NCBI GenBank assembly: GCA_902801585.1
Contig: CADCIU010000041.1
Span: 1-30,264, forward strand
DNA length: 30,264 nt
From: an uncultured Lachnospiraceae bacterium
GTDB lineage: Bacteria; Bacillota_A; Clostridia; Lachnospirales; Lachnospiraceae
Direction of reading: 5' to 3'
A model generated the notes under the pieces. It was not told where the DNA came from, searched no databases, and saw nothing but the letters and a program-made list of their open reading frames with translations. Below are positions 1 through 7,402 of this stretch, piece by piece (the stretch's first letter is position 1; each line of letters begins with the position of its first letter). The translations under genes and the position numbers were made by a program.

Positions 1-98
1 TGGAGAAGGTCAGGGAATACATAGACTCCCAGCAGACGGAGGAACACAGGCGCAAATACGAAAAGACCGGAAGGTACAGTAAGAAAAGACGCCGCTGA
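1..98 (+). CDS. C-terminal end of an unidentified protein (partial)
   Basis: An open frame enters from the left edge (codons in phase with base 3) and stops at TGA 96-98. The visible 31 residues are highly charged and probably helical. They end in a lysine/arginine-rich tail (SKKRRR), which often indicates nucleic-acid contact. Nothing else of the gene is visible and I do not recognise the family. The other two forward frames hit stops within about 25 codons, so this frame is the likeliest, but 96 bases are weak evidence for coding. Confidence 0.4.
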   Translation, partial: EKVREYIDSQQTEEHRRKYEKTGRYSKKRRR

Positions 99-185
99 CA
101 CGGCTATGAGGCGCTTGTATCCCGCGGACGACTATGGTCGGCCGGGGTTTTACGCGCCGTTTCGATAATCGCAGTTTATCAAAGG

Positions 186-351
186 TATAATAGATTCTCG
201 TAAGGCAGAAGTTACCGTCTCGATGAATCGTGTGGCAACGACCGTCTGTCAGCCGCCGACACCCGGGGAATGTGGTTTCTTTGGAAGCAGTTGCACCACA
301 GCTGCACTGTTTGCTATGCTTATTGATAGCATTTCTGATCATAGATATGAC
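186..351 (+). promoter_or_regulatory. Candidate promoters and leader of the acetyltransferase gene
   Basis: Bases 99-375 hold no convincing gene. Two promoter candidates face the acetyltransferase at 376. The first is a perfect -10 (TATAAT, 186-191) with no good -35. The second is TTGATA (323-328), 17 bases, then TATGAC (346-351). A transcript from the first would carry a leader of about 180 bases with several short self-complementary stretches, such as GGCAG/CTGTC, CGAT/ATCG and GCTAT/ATAGC. Both calls are by eye from consensus matches. Confidence 0.4.
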
Positions 352-375
352 ATTGACATTAAAAGGAGGTCTTAC

Positions 376-852
376 ATGGCAGATTGCAGATTCAGATTCG
401 CGAATGAGAATGATTGCCGCCTGATCCTGAAGTTTATCAGATCTTTGGCAAAATATGAAAAGATGGAAGATGAAGTCGTCGCCACAGAAGCGCTGCTCCG
501 CGAGTGGCTGTTCGAGAAAAAGAAAGCGGAGGTGATCTTCGCCATGGACGGGGAAGAGGCAGTGGGATTCGCCCTGTTCTTCCACAACTTCTCAACATTC
601 CTCGGACGGGCGGGCATCTACTTGGAAGATTTGTACGTGCGGCCTTCTTACCGCGGCAAAGGTTACGGCAAAGCGCTTCTGAAAGAATTGGCACATATTG
701 CCGTGATCCGCGGCTGCGGGCGGCTCGAGTGGGCGTGCCTCGATTGGAACCGGCCGAGCATCGATTTCTACAAATCCCTGGGCGCCGTTTCCATGGACGA
801 GTGGACGGTTTACCGTGCGACCGGGAAGGCGTTGACAGATTTGGCGGAGTGA
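376..852 (+). CDS. GNAT N-acetyltransferase, spermidine/diamine acetyltransferase type
   Basis: A 158-residue cytoplasmic GNAT enzyme, predicted to transfer acetyl from acetyl-CoA to a small amine. The acetyl-CoA pyrophosphate loop is RGKGYG at residues 93-98, after the beta-4 strand LEDLYVRP. The segment WNRPSIDFYKSLGA (124-137) matches the end of the eukaryotic SSAT/SAT1 fold, with Tyr132 where SSAT has its catalytic tyrosine. Length is normal for the family. I chose ATG 376 because AAAAGGAGG ends six bases before it; the frame stays open back to 223 but that extension has no ribosome site or family similarity. The gene stands alone, and its end converges on the beta-propeller gene across a repeat unit at 875-894. 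Polyamine specificity is inferred from motif similarity only. Confidence 0.85.
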   Translation: MADCRFRFANENDCRLILKFIRSLAKYEKMEDEVVATEALLREWLFEKKKAEVIFAMDGEEAVGFALFFHNFSTFLGRAGIYLEDLYVRPSYRGKGYGKALLKELAHIAVIRGCGRLEWACLDWNRPSIDFYKSLGAVSMDEWTVYRATGKALTDLAE

Positions 853-874
853 GCTCGATTGCAACCCCGTGGGG

Positions 875-894
875 ACAAACTACCCCAGAGGTCG
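875..894 (-). repeat. Palindromic-repeat family, single unit (copy A)
   Basis: An exact reverse-complement copy of the 20-bp unit CGACCTCTGGGGTAGTTTGT, between the convergent ends of the acetyltransferase and the beta-propeller gene. On the + strand it follows CCCCGTGGGG, a short palindrome replacing the centre found in full copies. The partner half is absent, so this is a lone unit. There is no U-run, so it is not an ordinary terminator. Confidence 0.85.
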
Positions 895-905
895 TCCATC
901 CTGTG

Positions 906-1916
906 TTATGCAAACGCCGCTGCAGGCCCCTTATCTGATAAAGCGATGATCCCGCCGCCATAAGGGACGATACTGCGGCACGCTCCCTTTACCTTTTTCT
1001 TCTTCTCGATCGCCTCACCGGTGTCCTTGTTCACGCAGTACACAGATCCGTCCTCCGTGCCAAAATACAGCCTGTCTCCGACAACGACCGCCTCCGAAGT
1101 AACAGCACTCGCAGCGGGCACTTCGTATAAAGTTTCAAGGCTGTAATCTTTGCCCACTTCATACCGTACCATCCGCCCGCCGGAAGGCTGCAAATTTTCA
1201 CCGACAAAAAGCGTCCCGTCAATCATAAGCGGTCGCCGCATTAGTTTCCCTCCGGCCTTTACTTCCCGAATCAGATGCCCATCCTGTTTGTCAAGGAACA
1301 GGTACTTGCCATGTGTGTTTAAGAAGCACAGTATTTTGGCATCCACGGAGACCACGCTTCTGCACCACTCCTCATCCCCGTAGGTCCAGATTGTCTTCCC
1401 CGTGGCTTTCTCCGCACAGTAGAGGTGCTTCCCGCTTTTGGCATGGTAGATGTAATTGTCTTCCACAAGGATCGTGCAGTTGGATCCGTAGCCTCTCTCA
1501 TCATTAGCCCAGATCGTCGCGCCGCTCTTCGGATCCAGACAGTACAGCGCATCCTGTGCCATATACAGCCGGTCTTCCTCGAGAACGACGTTCCAATCCG
1601 CCGCGCCGGCTTTCTCGCCGAGCTGCTTTTTCCAGAGGACCTCGCCTTCTTTCGTGACACAATACGCGGTTCCCCTGAGCGACGTGAAGTAGAAGCAGCT
1701 GCCGTCAGGTTTCCCAATGACCCGGAGGAAGTCTGTCGTTTCAAACACTGCCTTTGCTTCACCGGTTTCCGCGTTCACGCAGTAGATGCCGGCCTTCGGA
1801 TAGCTTCCGTTCGTCATATGGACAAAATACAAGTCTGCCCCGTCCAGCACATAGTCTTCCGAAACCATCGCGCCAACCAGCCGTTCCGGATATTTGTATT
1901 CCCACTTTTTCTTCAT
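906..1916 (-). CDS. PQQ-like beta-propeller repeat protein, cytoplasmic
   Basis: A 336-residue protein made of at least six repeats of the form Y-C-(V/L)-(N/D)-x-x-(T/S)-G-x-x-(I/L)-W, for example YCLDPKSGATIWAND and YCAEKATGKTIWTYG. This is the blade signature of quinoprotein/PQQ-like eight-bladed propellers. No signal peptide or transmembrane segment is present; it begins MKKKWEYKYPERL. That is unusual, since many relatives are exported, so it is probably a cytosolic scaffold or ligand-binding protein and PQQ binding cannot be claimed. Start: ATG 1916 follows AAGGAGAG at good spacing; the 20-residue upstream extension in the same frame runs into the repeat at 1941-1992 and is unlikely to be translated. 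The gene is bracketed on both sides by units of the same repeat family. Confidence 0.8.
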   Translation of the reverse strand: MKKKWEYKYPERLVGAMVSEDYVLDGADLYFVHMTNGSYPKAGIYCVNAETGEAKAVFETTDFLRVIGKPDGSCFYFTSLRGTAYCVTKEGEVLWKKQLGEKAGAADWNVVLEEDRLYMAQDALYCLDPKSGATIWANDERGYGSNCTILVEDNYIYHAKSGKHLYCAEKATGKTIWTYGDEEWCRSVVSVDAKILCFLNTHGKYLFLDKQDGHLIREVKAGGKLMRRPLMIDGTLFVGENLQPSGGRMVRYEVGKDYSLETLYEVPAASAVTSEAVVVGDRLYFGTEDGSVYCVNKDTGEAIEKKKKVKGACRSIVPYGGGIIALSDKGPAAAFA

Positions 1917-1940
1917 ATGTCTCTCCTTGGTAATCGACCT

Positions 1941-1992
1941 CGACCTCTGGGGTAGTTTGTTCACACCTGTGGACAAACTACCCCAGAGGTCG
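1941..1992. repeat. Palindromic-repeat family, full inverted pair (copy B)
   Basis: A 20-bp unit (1941-1960), a 12-bp centre (TCACACCTGTGG) and the perfect reverse complement of the unit (1973-1992). The centre is itself nearly self-complementary, so the whole 52 bp can form a hairpin with only the central two bases unpaired. Before the first arm the head CGACCT is repeated (1935-1940). It lies between the start of the beta-propeller gene and the end of the AlkZ-related gene, both on the minus strand. Confidence 0.95.
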
Positions 1993-2001
1993 CTTGGGCT
2001 T

Positions 2002-2724
2002 CTATTTCAGAATTTTCCGAAGGGCCTCCTCAGATGCTTCCGGAAACAGTTTTTTGGCTCTCGTGAAAATGCGTTCAGCTGAAACCGATGGATCTTCCTT
2101 ATAAGCGCTCGTTACATGCTCATATCCCCAGAGCTCCTCCGGTTTCTGGTAGTAAGAGACTGCCATACCGTAACTCTGTCCGCGCTTGTTCCGCCGCTGT
2201 TCAAATTTGCGGATGATGAGATAGGTCTGCATCTGAAGCTGCGTGATACAGCCGTCGAAGTTCTTGTATCCATCTTTTCCGAATCCCGCTGCCGGCTTCA
2301 GCTCGAAGCCCGGATGCATGCCGCCGTCTTCACAGATATCCATGATCGCTTTATACCGGCGCTGAACCAGTTCGTCATCCCACGCCGCATCGAAGTCATA
2401 TCCGTCCCGGCGGGCATTCGCAAAGTAAGGAAACCATTCTCGTGAAATGAACCCGGCTTTGTTATGGAAGAACTTCCCGTACGCCACCTCGCCGGCAGCA
2501 GGAATGATCTCGCGCCATTGCCAGGGGTCCTGCTCGGGATCTCCGGTCCACCAGTAAAGCGGAGAGACATGCTCCTCCGCGGAAAAGCCCGTCGCCTCGT
2601 TGGCGAAAAGCGGAAGGAACCCGACTTCATTGATCCAGTTGACAAGCTCGCGCCATGAACGGATTCTGAAAGGATTGTCCCAGTCGAGACCTTTCATGAT
2701 CCATTCGCCGCCTTCGTTAGCCAT
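2002..2724 (-). CDS. AlkZ-related protein of unknown function
   Basis: A soluble 240-residue protein. The N-terminal part, with VGFLPLFAN, WWTGDPEQDPWQWRE and FISREWFPYFANARRDG, resembles a group annotated in Clostridia and Bacilli as AlkZ-related, after the winged-helix DNA glycosylase AlkZ that unhooks alkylated bases and crosslinks. The glycosylase-specific catalytic QxQ motif of AlkZ is not evident to me, so enzymatic activity is not claimed. The C-terminal 60 residues are charged helices. ATG 2724 is preceded by AAGGCGGTG; an in-frame ATG at 2697 is an alternative. Its promoter is the candidate at 2768-2795. The gene is divergent from the PepSY gene and is followed by repeat copy B. Confidence 0.6.
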   Translation of the reverse strand: MANEGGEWIMKGLDWDNPFRIRSWRELVNWINEVGFLPLFANEATGFSAEEHVSPLYWWTGDPEQDPWQWREIIPAAGEVAYGKFFHNKAGFISREWFPYFANARRDGYDFDAAWDDELVQRRYKAIMDICEDGGMHPGFELKPAAGFGKDGYKNFDGCITQLQMQTYLIIRKFEQRRNKRGQSYGMAVSYYQKPEELWGYEHVTSAYKEDPSVSAERIFTRAKKLFPEASEEALRKILK

Positions 2725-2767
2725 AACATCACCGCCTTATTGCAATTTCTGATTTAATCTACTCTAA

Positions 2768-2795
2768 AGTATATCATAACAACTCTGCTCGTAAA
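2768..2795 (-). promoter_or_regulatory. Sigma-A-type promoter for the AlkZ-related gene
   Basis: Read on the minus strand: TTTACG (-35, 2795-2790), 16 bases, TATACT (-10, 2773-2768), preceded by TGA as an extended -10. It lies about 45 bases upstream of ATG 2724. The rest of the 296-base divergent region (2725-3020) shows only weak candidates toward the PepSY gene, such as TATATC at 2828-2833, and some short inverted repeats (AGCAC/GTGCT near 2944-2960). Confidence 0.5.
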
Positions 2796-3020
2796 CGGCA
2801 GTCACTTTGTTCTCATTACCGGTTTGGTATATCCGGCGCATCCGGCCGACCTCCGACTTATGTTCAATATTTTTCATGTTCAAATTTTTTCAATTTATCG
2901 ATGGAATTCATGAACTGCTTCGTATATATAGACATGAAGAACAAAGCACAACAAAAGTGCTGTCAAATAAATACTGTTTTCGCGGCAGAAGGGGCCGCTC
3001 AAAAGAGAAAGAGGTACAAA

Positions 3021-3803
3021 ATGAATTTTAGAAGAACTATTGCATTACTTTCAGCAGGAATCATGGCTGCAGGCATTATGGCAGGCACAGGCATCACATC
3101 AATGGCAGCAGAGACGATCACAGATGCGCAGGCGAAAGAGATCGCTCTCGCGGATGCAGGTCTTACGGCAGATCTGGTCACATTCGACCGCATCGAGATG
3201 GGAACCGAGCAGGGCGCTTCTGTATATGAGATCGAGTTCAAGACCGGATCTATGGAATATGATTACGACGTAGCCATTGCAGACGGTGAGATCGTTGAGG
3301 AGAGCTGGGAGATCAGACATCCTTCCGCAAGCGGAAACCAGATCAGTGAGGCAGAAGCAAAGAGCATCGCAGTCAAGGATGCAGGCGCCTCCGAGGCAGA
3401 TGTGACTTTCATCAAAACAGAGAACGGCGACGAAGATGGCGTCCCCGTATATGAGATAGAGTTTGAGGACCAGAGCACAAAGTTCGATTATGATGTAGCT
3501 AAGGCAGGCGGAGATATCCTGCACGCATCCAGAAAAGTAAAGGTTCCGGCTTGTGTCGCAGCACAGAAGGCTTCTGCAGACGCGAACACCGGCAAGACCG
3601 GCGAGGAAGCAGCTATTGAGGCAGCGCTGAATCACGCAGGACTTACAGAGAGTGATGTATCCGGCCTCTACTGCCACAAGGATTATGACGACGGCCGCGA
3701 GGTCTATGAGGTCGAGTTCCGCGTCGGACGCTATGAATACAGCTATGACATCGACGTCAATAACTACAGCGTCCTTGAATGGGATAAGGACTATGATGAC
3801 TGA
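3021..3803 (+). CDS. Secreted protein with three PepSY-like domains
   Basis: 260 residues. Residues 1-30 form a classical signal peptide (MNFRRT, a hydrophobic alanine/glycine/methionine core, then SMAAE), so the protein is exported. The mature part holds three copies of a PepSY-type unit. Each has an A-x-x-I-A-x-x-x-A-G helix (AQAKEIALADAG, AEAKSIAVKDAG, EAAIEAALNHAG) followed by VYEIEF or VYEVEF and Y-x-Y-D strands (EYDYDVA, KFDYDVA, EYSYDID). PepSY domains are thought to restrain proteases or bind surface ligands. The mature protein is very acidic and has no sortase motif or membrane anchor, so it is probably released or wall-associated. ATG 3021 follows AAAGAGG; the frame is open upstream to 2901 but the signal peptide fixes the start. 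It ends at a strong terminator at 3853-3882. Confidence 0.85.
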   Translation: MNFRRTIALLSAGIMAAGIMAGTGITSMAAETITDAQAKEIALADAGLTADLVTFDRIEMGTEQGASVYEIEFKTGSMEYDYDVAIADGEIVEESWEIRHPSASGNQISEAEAKSIAVKDAGASEADVTFIKTENGDEDGVPVYEIEFEDQSTKFDYDVAKAGGDILHASRKVKVPACVAAQKASADANTGKTGEEAAIEAALNHAGLTESDVSGLYCHKDYDDGREVYEVEFRVGRYEYSYDIDVNNYSVLEWDKDYDD

Positions 3804-3852
3804 GTGCTTCCGGTGTCAGGCATGCTTTTATAAATGTATCATCGGCAAAAAG

Positions 3853-3882
3853 AAAGGGGTGTCGCAAATGCGGCGCCCCTTT
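3853..3882. terminator. Bidirectional Rho-independent terminator
   Basis: AAAGGGG ... CCCCTTT form a GC-rich stem that continues inward through partly paired GTCGC/GCGGC around an AAAT loop. On the minus strand it is followed by TTTCTTTTT, and on the plus strand by TTTAATAATT. It lies between the convergent PepSY gene (+) and the Na/Pi symporter (-), and would end both transcripts. Confidence 0.85.
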
Positions 3883-3887
3883 AATAA

Positions 3888-5636
3888 TTATCCATCCAGC
3901 TCAGAGAACTTGTCGCTGAACAGCGCCCTGATCCTGTCGAACTGCTCCTGCGTCGGCGCCTGCGCCTTCTCGCCGGCTCTCAGAAGGATGTGCCTCGCAA
4001 TGCTGTCGCAGCGATCAACGATCCGTTCATATCCGGTGCAGATTTCCGAAAACACTCTGTTTCCGGCCGGGCTGCACTCGCCGCTGTGAAGTCTTCTCAC
4101 ATTTCTTCTGTTGATCGTGCCCAAGAGGTCCGTGATGATCTCTCTGTAAATCTGCACAGTGCCTGCAAGCCTCGTGTTCCGCGTTGCATAATCGTGGACC
4201 GTCGCACCCAGGATCTCCTGAACCGCGGCTCCGAATGTGCTCAGTTCCTTCCTTGCCTCCTCAGAGAAACTCTCTCCCTTATCCCTAAGCCGGATGAAGG
4301 ACTCCTCCATGTTTTTGATCCTCTGAGCCATTTCCGCGTAATTGTTGACTGCACTGGTGAGAAAGGTAAGATTTCTGGCTTCCTTTACGCGCATCTTTTG
4401 CTCTGAAAGACGTATACAGTACTTTCTGATCTGGCTTACATAGCGTTCCGCCTTGACGCCCAACAGCCGCATCTTCTCCGGCGGCTCCGCCATGTTCTTA
4501 TTGACCATATCCAAATACAGATCATAGTACTCCTGTACCACATCTGACAGCATGAAAGACGCAGTCCTGACCTGATCGATCGCAAATCCCGGGTTGCTGA
4601 GAAACAGAGGATTGAGGATTGTGAGCGTATCTGCTTCTTCCTCTTTTTCCGCTGCGTTGAAAGGCAGGATCAAGTGCACCAGCTTGGCAAGGAGCCTTGT
4701 GACCGGCAGGAACACAGCACTTCCGAGCAGATTGATCAGTGTGTGGAAAGCCGCGATTCCGACCGCGCCTGCTTCCTCTGAAATAAAAGCAAACCGGAAC
4801 ATTCCGGCGAGAATATTGAATACCACAAGGAAAGCCGTATTTCGGATCAGGTTGTAGAAAAGATGCACCAAAGCCGCTCTTTTGCCATTTCTGCCGCCGC
4901 TCAGGGATGCAAGGATCGCCGTCAGACAGGTTCCCACTTGTGCGCCGCATACGATCGGAATCGCCATCCCGTAAGTTACCCCCACGGACATGGCCAGCGC
5001 CTGCAAAATACCGATCGCAGCTGCCGAACTCTGGACCATGAGCGAACACGCGACTCCCACGAGCACGCCGATGAAGGGATTCGAGGCGCACAGCATCATC
5101 TTATTGAAAGCAGGGACATTGTGAAGCGGAACTACTGCGCTGCTCATCATTTCCATGCCGATCATCATGACGGAAAAGCCGACGACGATCGTGCCGATCG
5201 ACCTCTTTTTTTCACCCTTGGCAAACATCAGAAATACTACGCCGCCGATCGCAAGAAAAGGCGTGACGGAGGATGGCTTTAAGAACTCCAGCCAGGCAGA
5301 GCCTCCAAGCGAGTTCAAACTGAGCAGCCACGCCGTGGCCGTCGTTCCGAGATTGGCCCCGATCATGACGCCTACCGACTGCATGACCGTCATGATCCTC
5401 GAATTGACAAGGCCGACGACCATTACCGTTGTCACTGATGACTGCACAAATACCGACAAGATCGTGCCAAAAGCCCACCCCGCGAAGCGGTTTGCTGTGA
5501 TCTTATCAATGAGACCGCTCAGTTTACCGCCCGCGAGCTGTGTCAATGTGTCGCTCATCACATTCATGCCGAACATGAACAGCGCAAGTCCGCTCAGCAG
5601 TCCTGTTATTAATTCAAACATTTGTCTTCCGCTCAT
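3888..5636 (-). CDS. Na+/phosphate symporter with PhoU-like C-terminal domain
   Basis: A 582-residue inner membrane protein of the NptA/NaPi-II (PNaS) family, predicted to import phosphate with sodium. The N-terminal 330 residues carry about eight or nine hydrophobic segments in two inverted halves. Each half has the family's QSS signature: QSSVTTVMVVG in the first and QSSAAAIGILQ in the second. From about residue 345 the chain becomes a soluble helical PhoU-like domain, as in many bacterial members, likely tuning transport. Length is typical. ATG 5636 follows AGAAGG with suitable spacing. It lies 54 bases after the broken GH13 gene with no visible terminator between them, so it may be the last gene of the ior operon; its own terminator is at 3853-3882. 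No phosphate regulator is adjacent. Confidence 0.92.
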   Translation of the reverse strand: MSGRQMFELITGLLSGLALFMFGMNVMSDTLTQLAGGKLSGLIDKITANRFAGWAFGTILSVFVQSSVTTVMVVGLVNSRIMTVMQSVGVMIGANLGTTATAWLLSLNSLGGSAWLEFLKPSSVTPFLAIGGVVFLMFAKGEKKRSIGTIVVGFSVMMIGMEMMSSAVVPLHNVPAFNKMMLCASNPFIGVLVGVACSLMVQSSAAAIGILQALAMSVGVTYGMAIPIVCGAQVGTCLTAILASLSGGRNGKRAALVHLFYNLIRNTAFLVVFNILAGMFRFAFISEEAGAVGIAAFHTLINLLGSAVFLPVTRLLAKLVHLILPFNAAEKEEEADTLTILNPLFLSNPGFAIDQVRTASFMLSDVVQEYYDLYLDMVNKNMAEPPEKMRLLGVKAERYVSQIRKYCIRLSEQKMRVKEARNLTFLTSAVNNYAEMAQRIKNMEESFIRLRDKGESFSEEARKELSTFGAAVQEILGATVHDYATRNTRLAGTVQIYREIITDLLGTINRRNVRRLHSGECSPAGNRVFSEICTGYERIVDRCDSIARHILLRAGEKAQAPTQEQFDRIRALFSDKFSELDG

Positions 5637-5690
5637 TTTCAGCCTTCTTTATAAATCTCCGCAAAGCCGGCTTCTGCGCCCGTTGCTTTC

Positions 5691-7402
5691 TCAGACGCAC
5701 AGCTTTTTGCGGAATTTCCAAACTTGTACTTCATAGGGCCTGAGGGTTCCCGCCTCGGCCGTCTTTCCTGCTTTCATATCTTCTTCGGAGATATAATTAT
5801 CCAGGATCAGTTTCCCTTTCTTGTAATTAAACCCTCGCGGCATGCGATAGGAATGATCATGGGAGGCAAACGAACACACCACCAGGATCCTCTCCTCCAA
5901 GCCTCTGCCCTGATCTGTATACTTTCGCTCGTACATATAAATCTTGCTGCTCAGCGGAAAATACTCCCTGTACGTTCCATGCAGCAGCGTCCTGCTTCTC
6001 TTTCTCAGAGCAAGACATCTCTTGTAAAAGTTCAGGATACTCAGCGGGGGTTGACATAGAACCAGGGCTTGCCCGTGGTAAAGCCGGCATTCGGGCCGTT
6101 CGTCCACTGCACCGGCGTCCTCGCCGAATCCCTCGTGGAGACATGGATGCGGGCCAGTCTGCGCTCGACGGATTCCCACAAAAAGAACGTGTTGTAGGCA
6201 TTCTTTGCCGCCACATCGAGATATTTGTCGATGGAACTGAGCGCAATATTCGTCATTCCCAGTTCCTGCCCCTGATACAGGAACGGCGTCCCTCTTTGCA
6301 AAATATAGCACGCCGCCAGCATCGAACCCGAGGCTTTCCAGTACTGTATGCTCCCGTAGCGGTTCACTACGCGAGGATGGTCATGGTTCTCCAGATACAG
6401 AGCGAACCACGCTCTGCCCTGCAGCCCGTACTGCCACTTCCCGAATGCGCGCTTTAATTTGCGGAGCCGGAATCCGTGATACACGTACTCTGTCATAAAG
6501 CAGTCTGCAAGAATGGTGTCGAACTGGATCAGCATATCCAGCACACGATAGCGGCCGCCTATATAGGTGAGGGCGGTCTTAACGGAGGTAAAAGGCGCCT
6601 CTCCGATCTGCACGGCACCGTACTCCAGCGCCACATCCCTGAATTCCTGCAGGTATTTACAGAGATTAGGGCCGTCCTTGTAAAAGGGCAGCCCGTTGAT
6701 CGCAGGCACGAAGGACCAGCCGTTGGGCAGTTCCGGTACTTTCGAAATGAAATTGATAACGTCCTCTCTGAAACCGTCCACGCCCAGGTCCAGCCAAAAG
6801 CGCATGATGTTCTTCACCTCTTCACGGACTATCGGATTGTCCATGTTGAGATCGGGCTGTTTTTTGGCAAAAACGTGCAGATAGTACTGTCCTCTCTGCT
6901 CGTTATACTCCCAGGCAAGGCCTTCGAACTGGCTGTACCAGTTGTTGGGCGGAAGTTTGGTCTCCCCTTTGAAATGCGGGTCACGCCAGATGTAGTAATC
7001 GCTGTAAGGATTGTCCTTGCCCTTGCAGCTCTCGATAAACCACGGGTGCTCATCGGACGTGTGGTTGATCACCAGATCGAGCAGGACTTTGAGGCCGAGT
7101 TCGTGGGCGCGGTCCAGCACCTTCTTAAACTGCTCCAGAGTGCCGTAGTCCGGATGGATGTCCTTGTAATTCGAAATGTCATAGCCGTAATCCGCGTTGG
7201 GCGAAGGATAGATCGGACTGAACCAGATTCCGTCCACGCCGAGCGACTTGATGTACTCCAGTTTGTCGTAGACACCGTACAGGTCGCCGATCCCATCCCC
7301 GTTTCCGTCGCAGAAGCTCCGGATCCATATCTGGTAAAAAGACATCTTTCGGAAATCAAATTGCTTTTTATTTGATTCCTTCGATTTCTCCGCTTTCTTC
7401 AT
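5691..7402 (-). pseudogene. GH13 alpha-glucosidase (oligo-1,6-glucosidase type), frameshifted
   Basis: The first 453 residues (7402 to 6041) are a nearly complete GH13 TIM barrel. FYQIWIRSFCDGNGDGIGDL is the usual start, the nucleophile Asp lies in GFREDV, the acid/base Glu in QIGEAP, and the third acid in ENHDHPR. The frame then stops right after PWFYVNPR. The expected continuation, SILNFYKRCLALRKRS and the C-terminal beta domain ending at 5691, is present in another frame from about 6049. Relatives have roughly 15 residues between VNP and SILN; here they are missing, so a deletion of about 44-47 bases shifted the frame. The catalytic barrel could still be made, but without its C-terminal domain. 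The start ATG overlaps the GT4 stop by four bases (ATGA), indicating translational coupling. A sequencing error alone would not explain the missing residues. Confidence 0.85.

Noticed and set aside
222..239. GATGAA followed by GGCAAC, resembling part of the SAM-I riboswitch core
   Set aside because: The spacing is six bases rather than about four, and the required 5' GAGGGA-type helix and kink-turn are absent. The gene downstream is not a methionine gene.
223..375. N-terminal extension of the diamine acetyltransferase
   Set aside because: The frame is open, but the strong ribosome site lies at 361-369 and the extension does not resemble the family.
906..1976. Beta-propeller start at 1976
   Set aside because: It would place the first 20 codons inside the palindromic repeat; ATG 1916 has a proper ribosome site.
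1941..1992. Inverted repeat as a Rho-independent terminator
   Set aside because: The stem is followed by GCTTGGG on one side and AGGTCGATTACC on the other, with no U-run. The same sequence also occurs upstream of genes, as lone units and as direct arrays.
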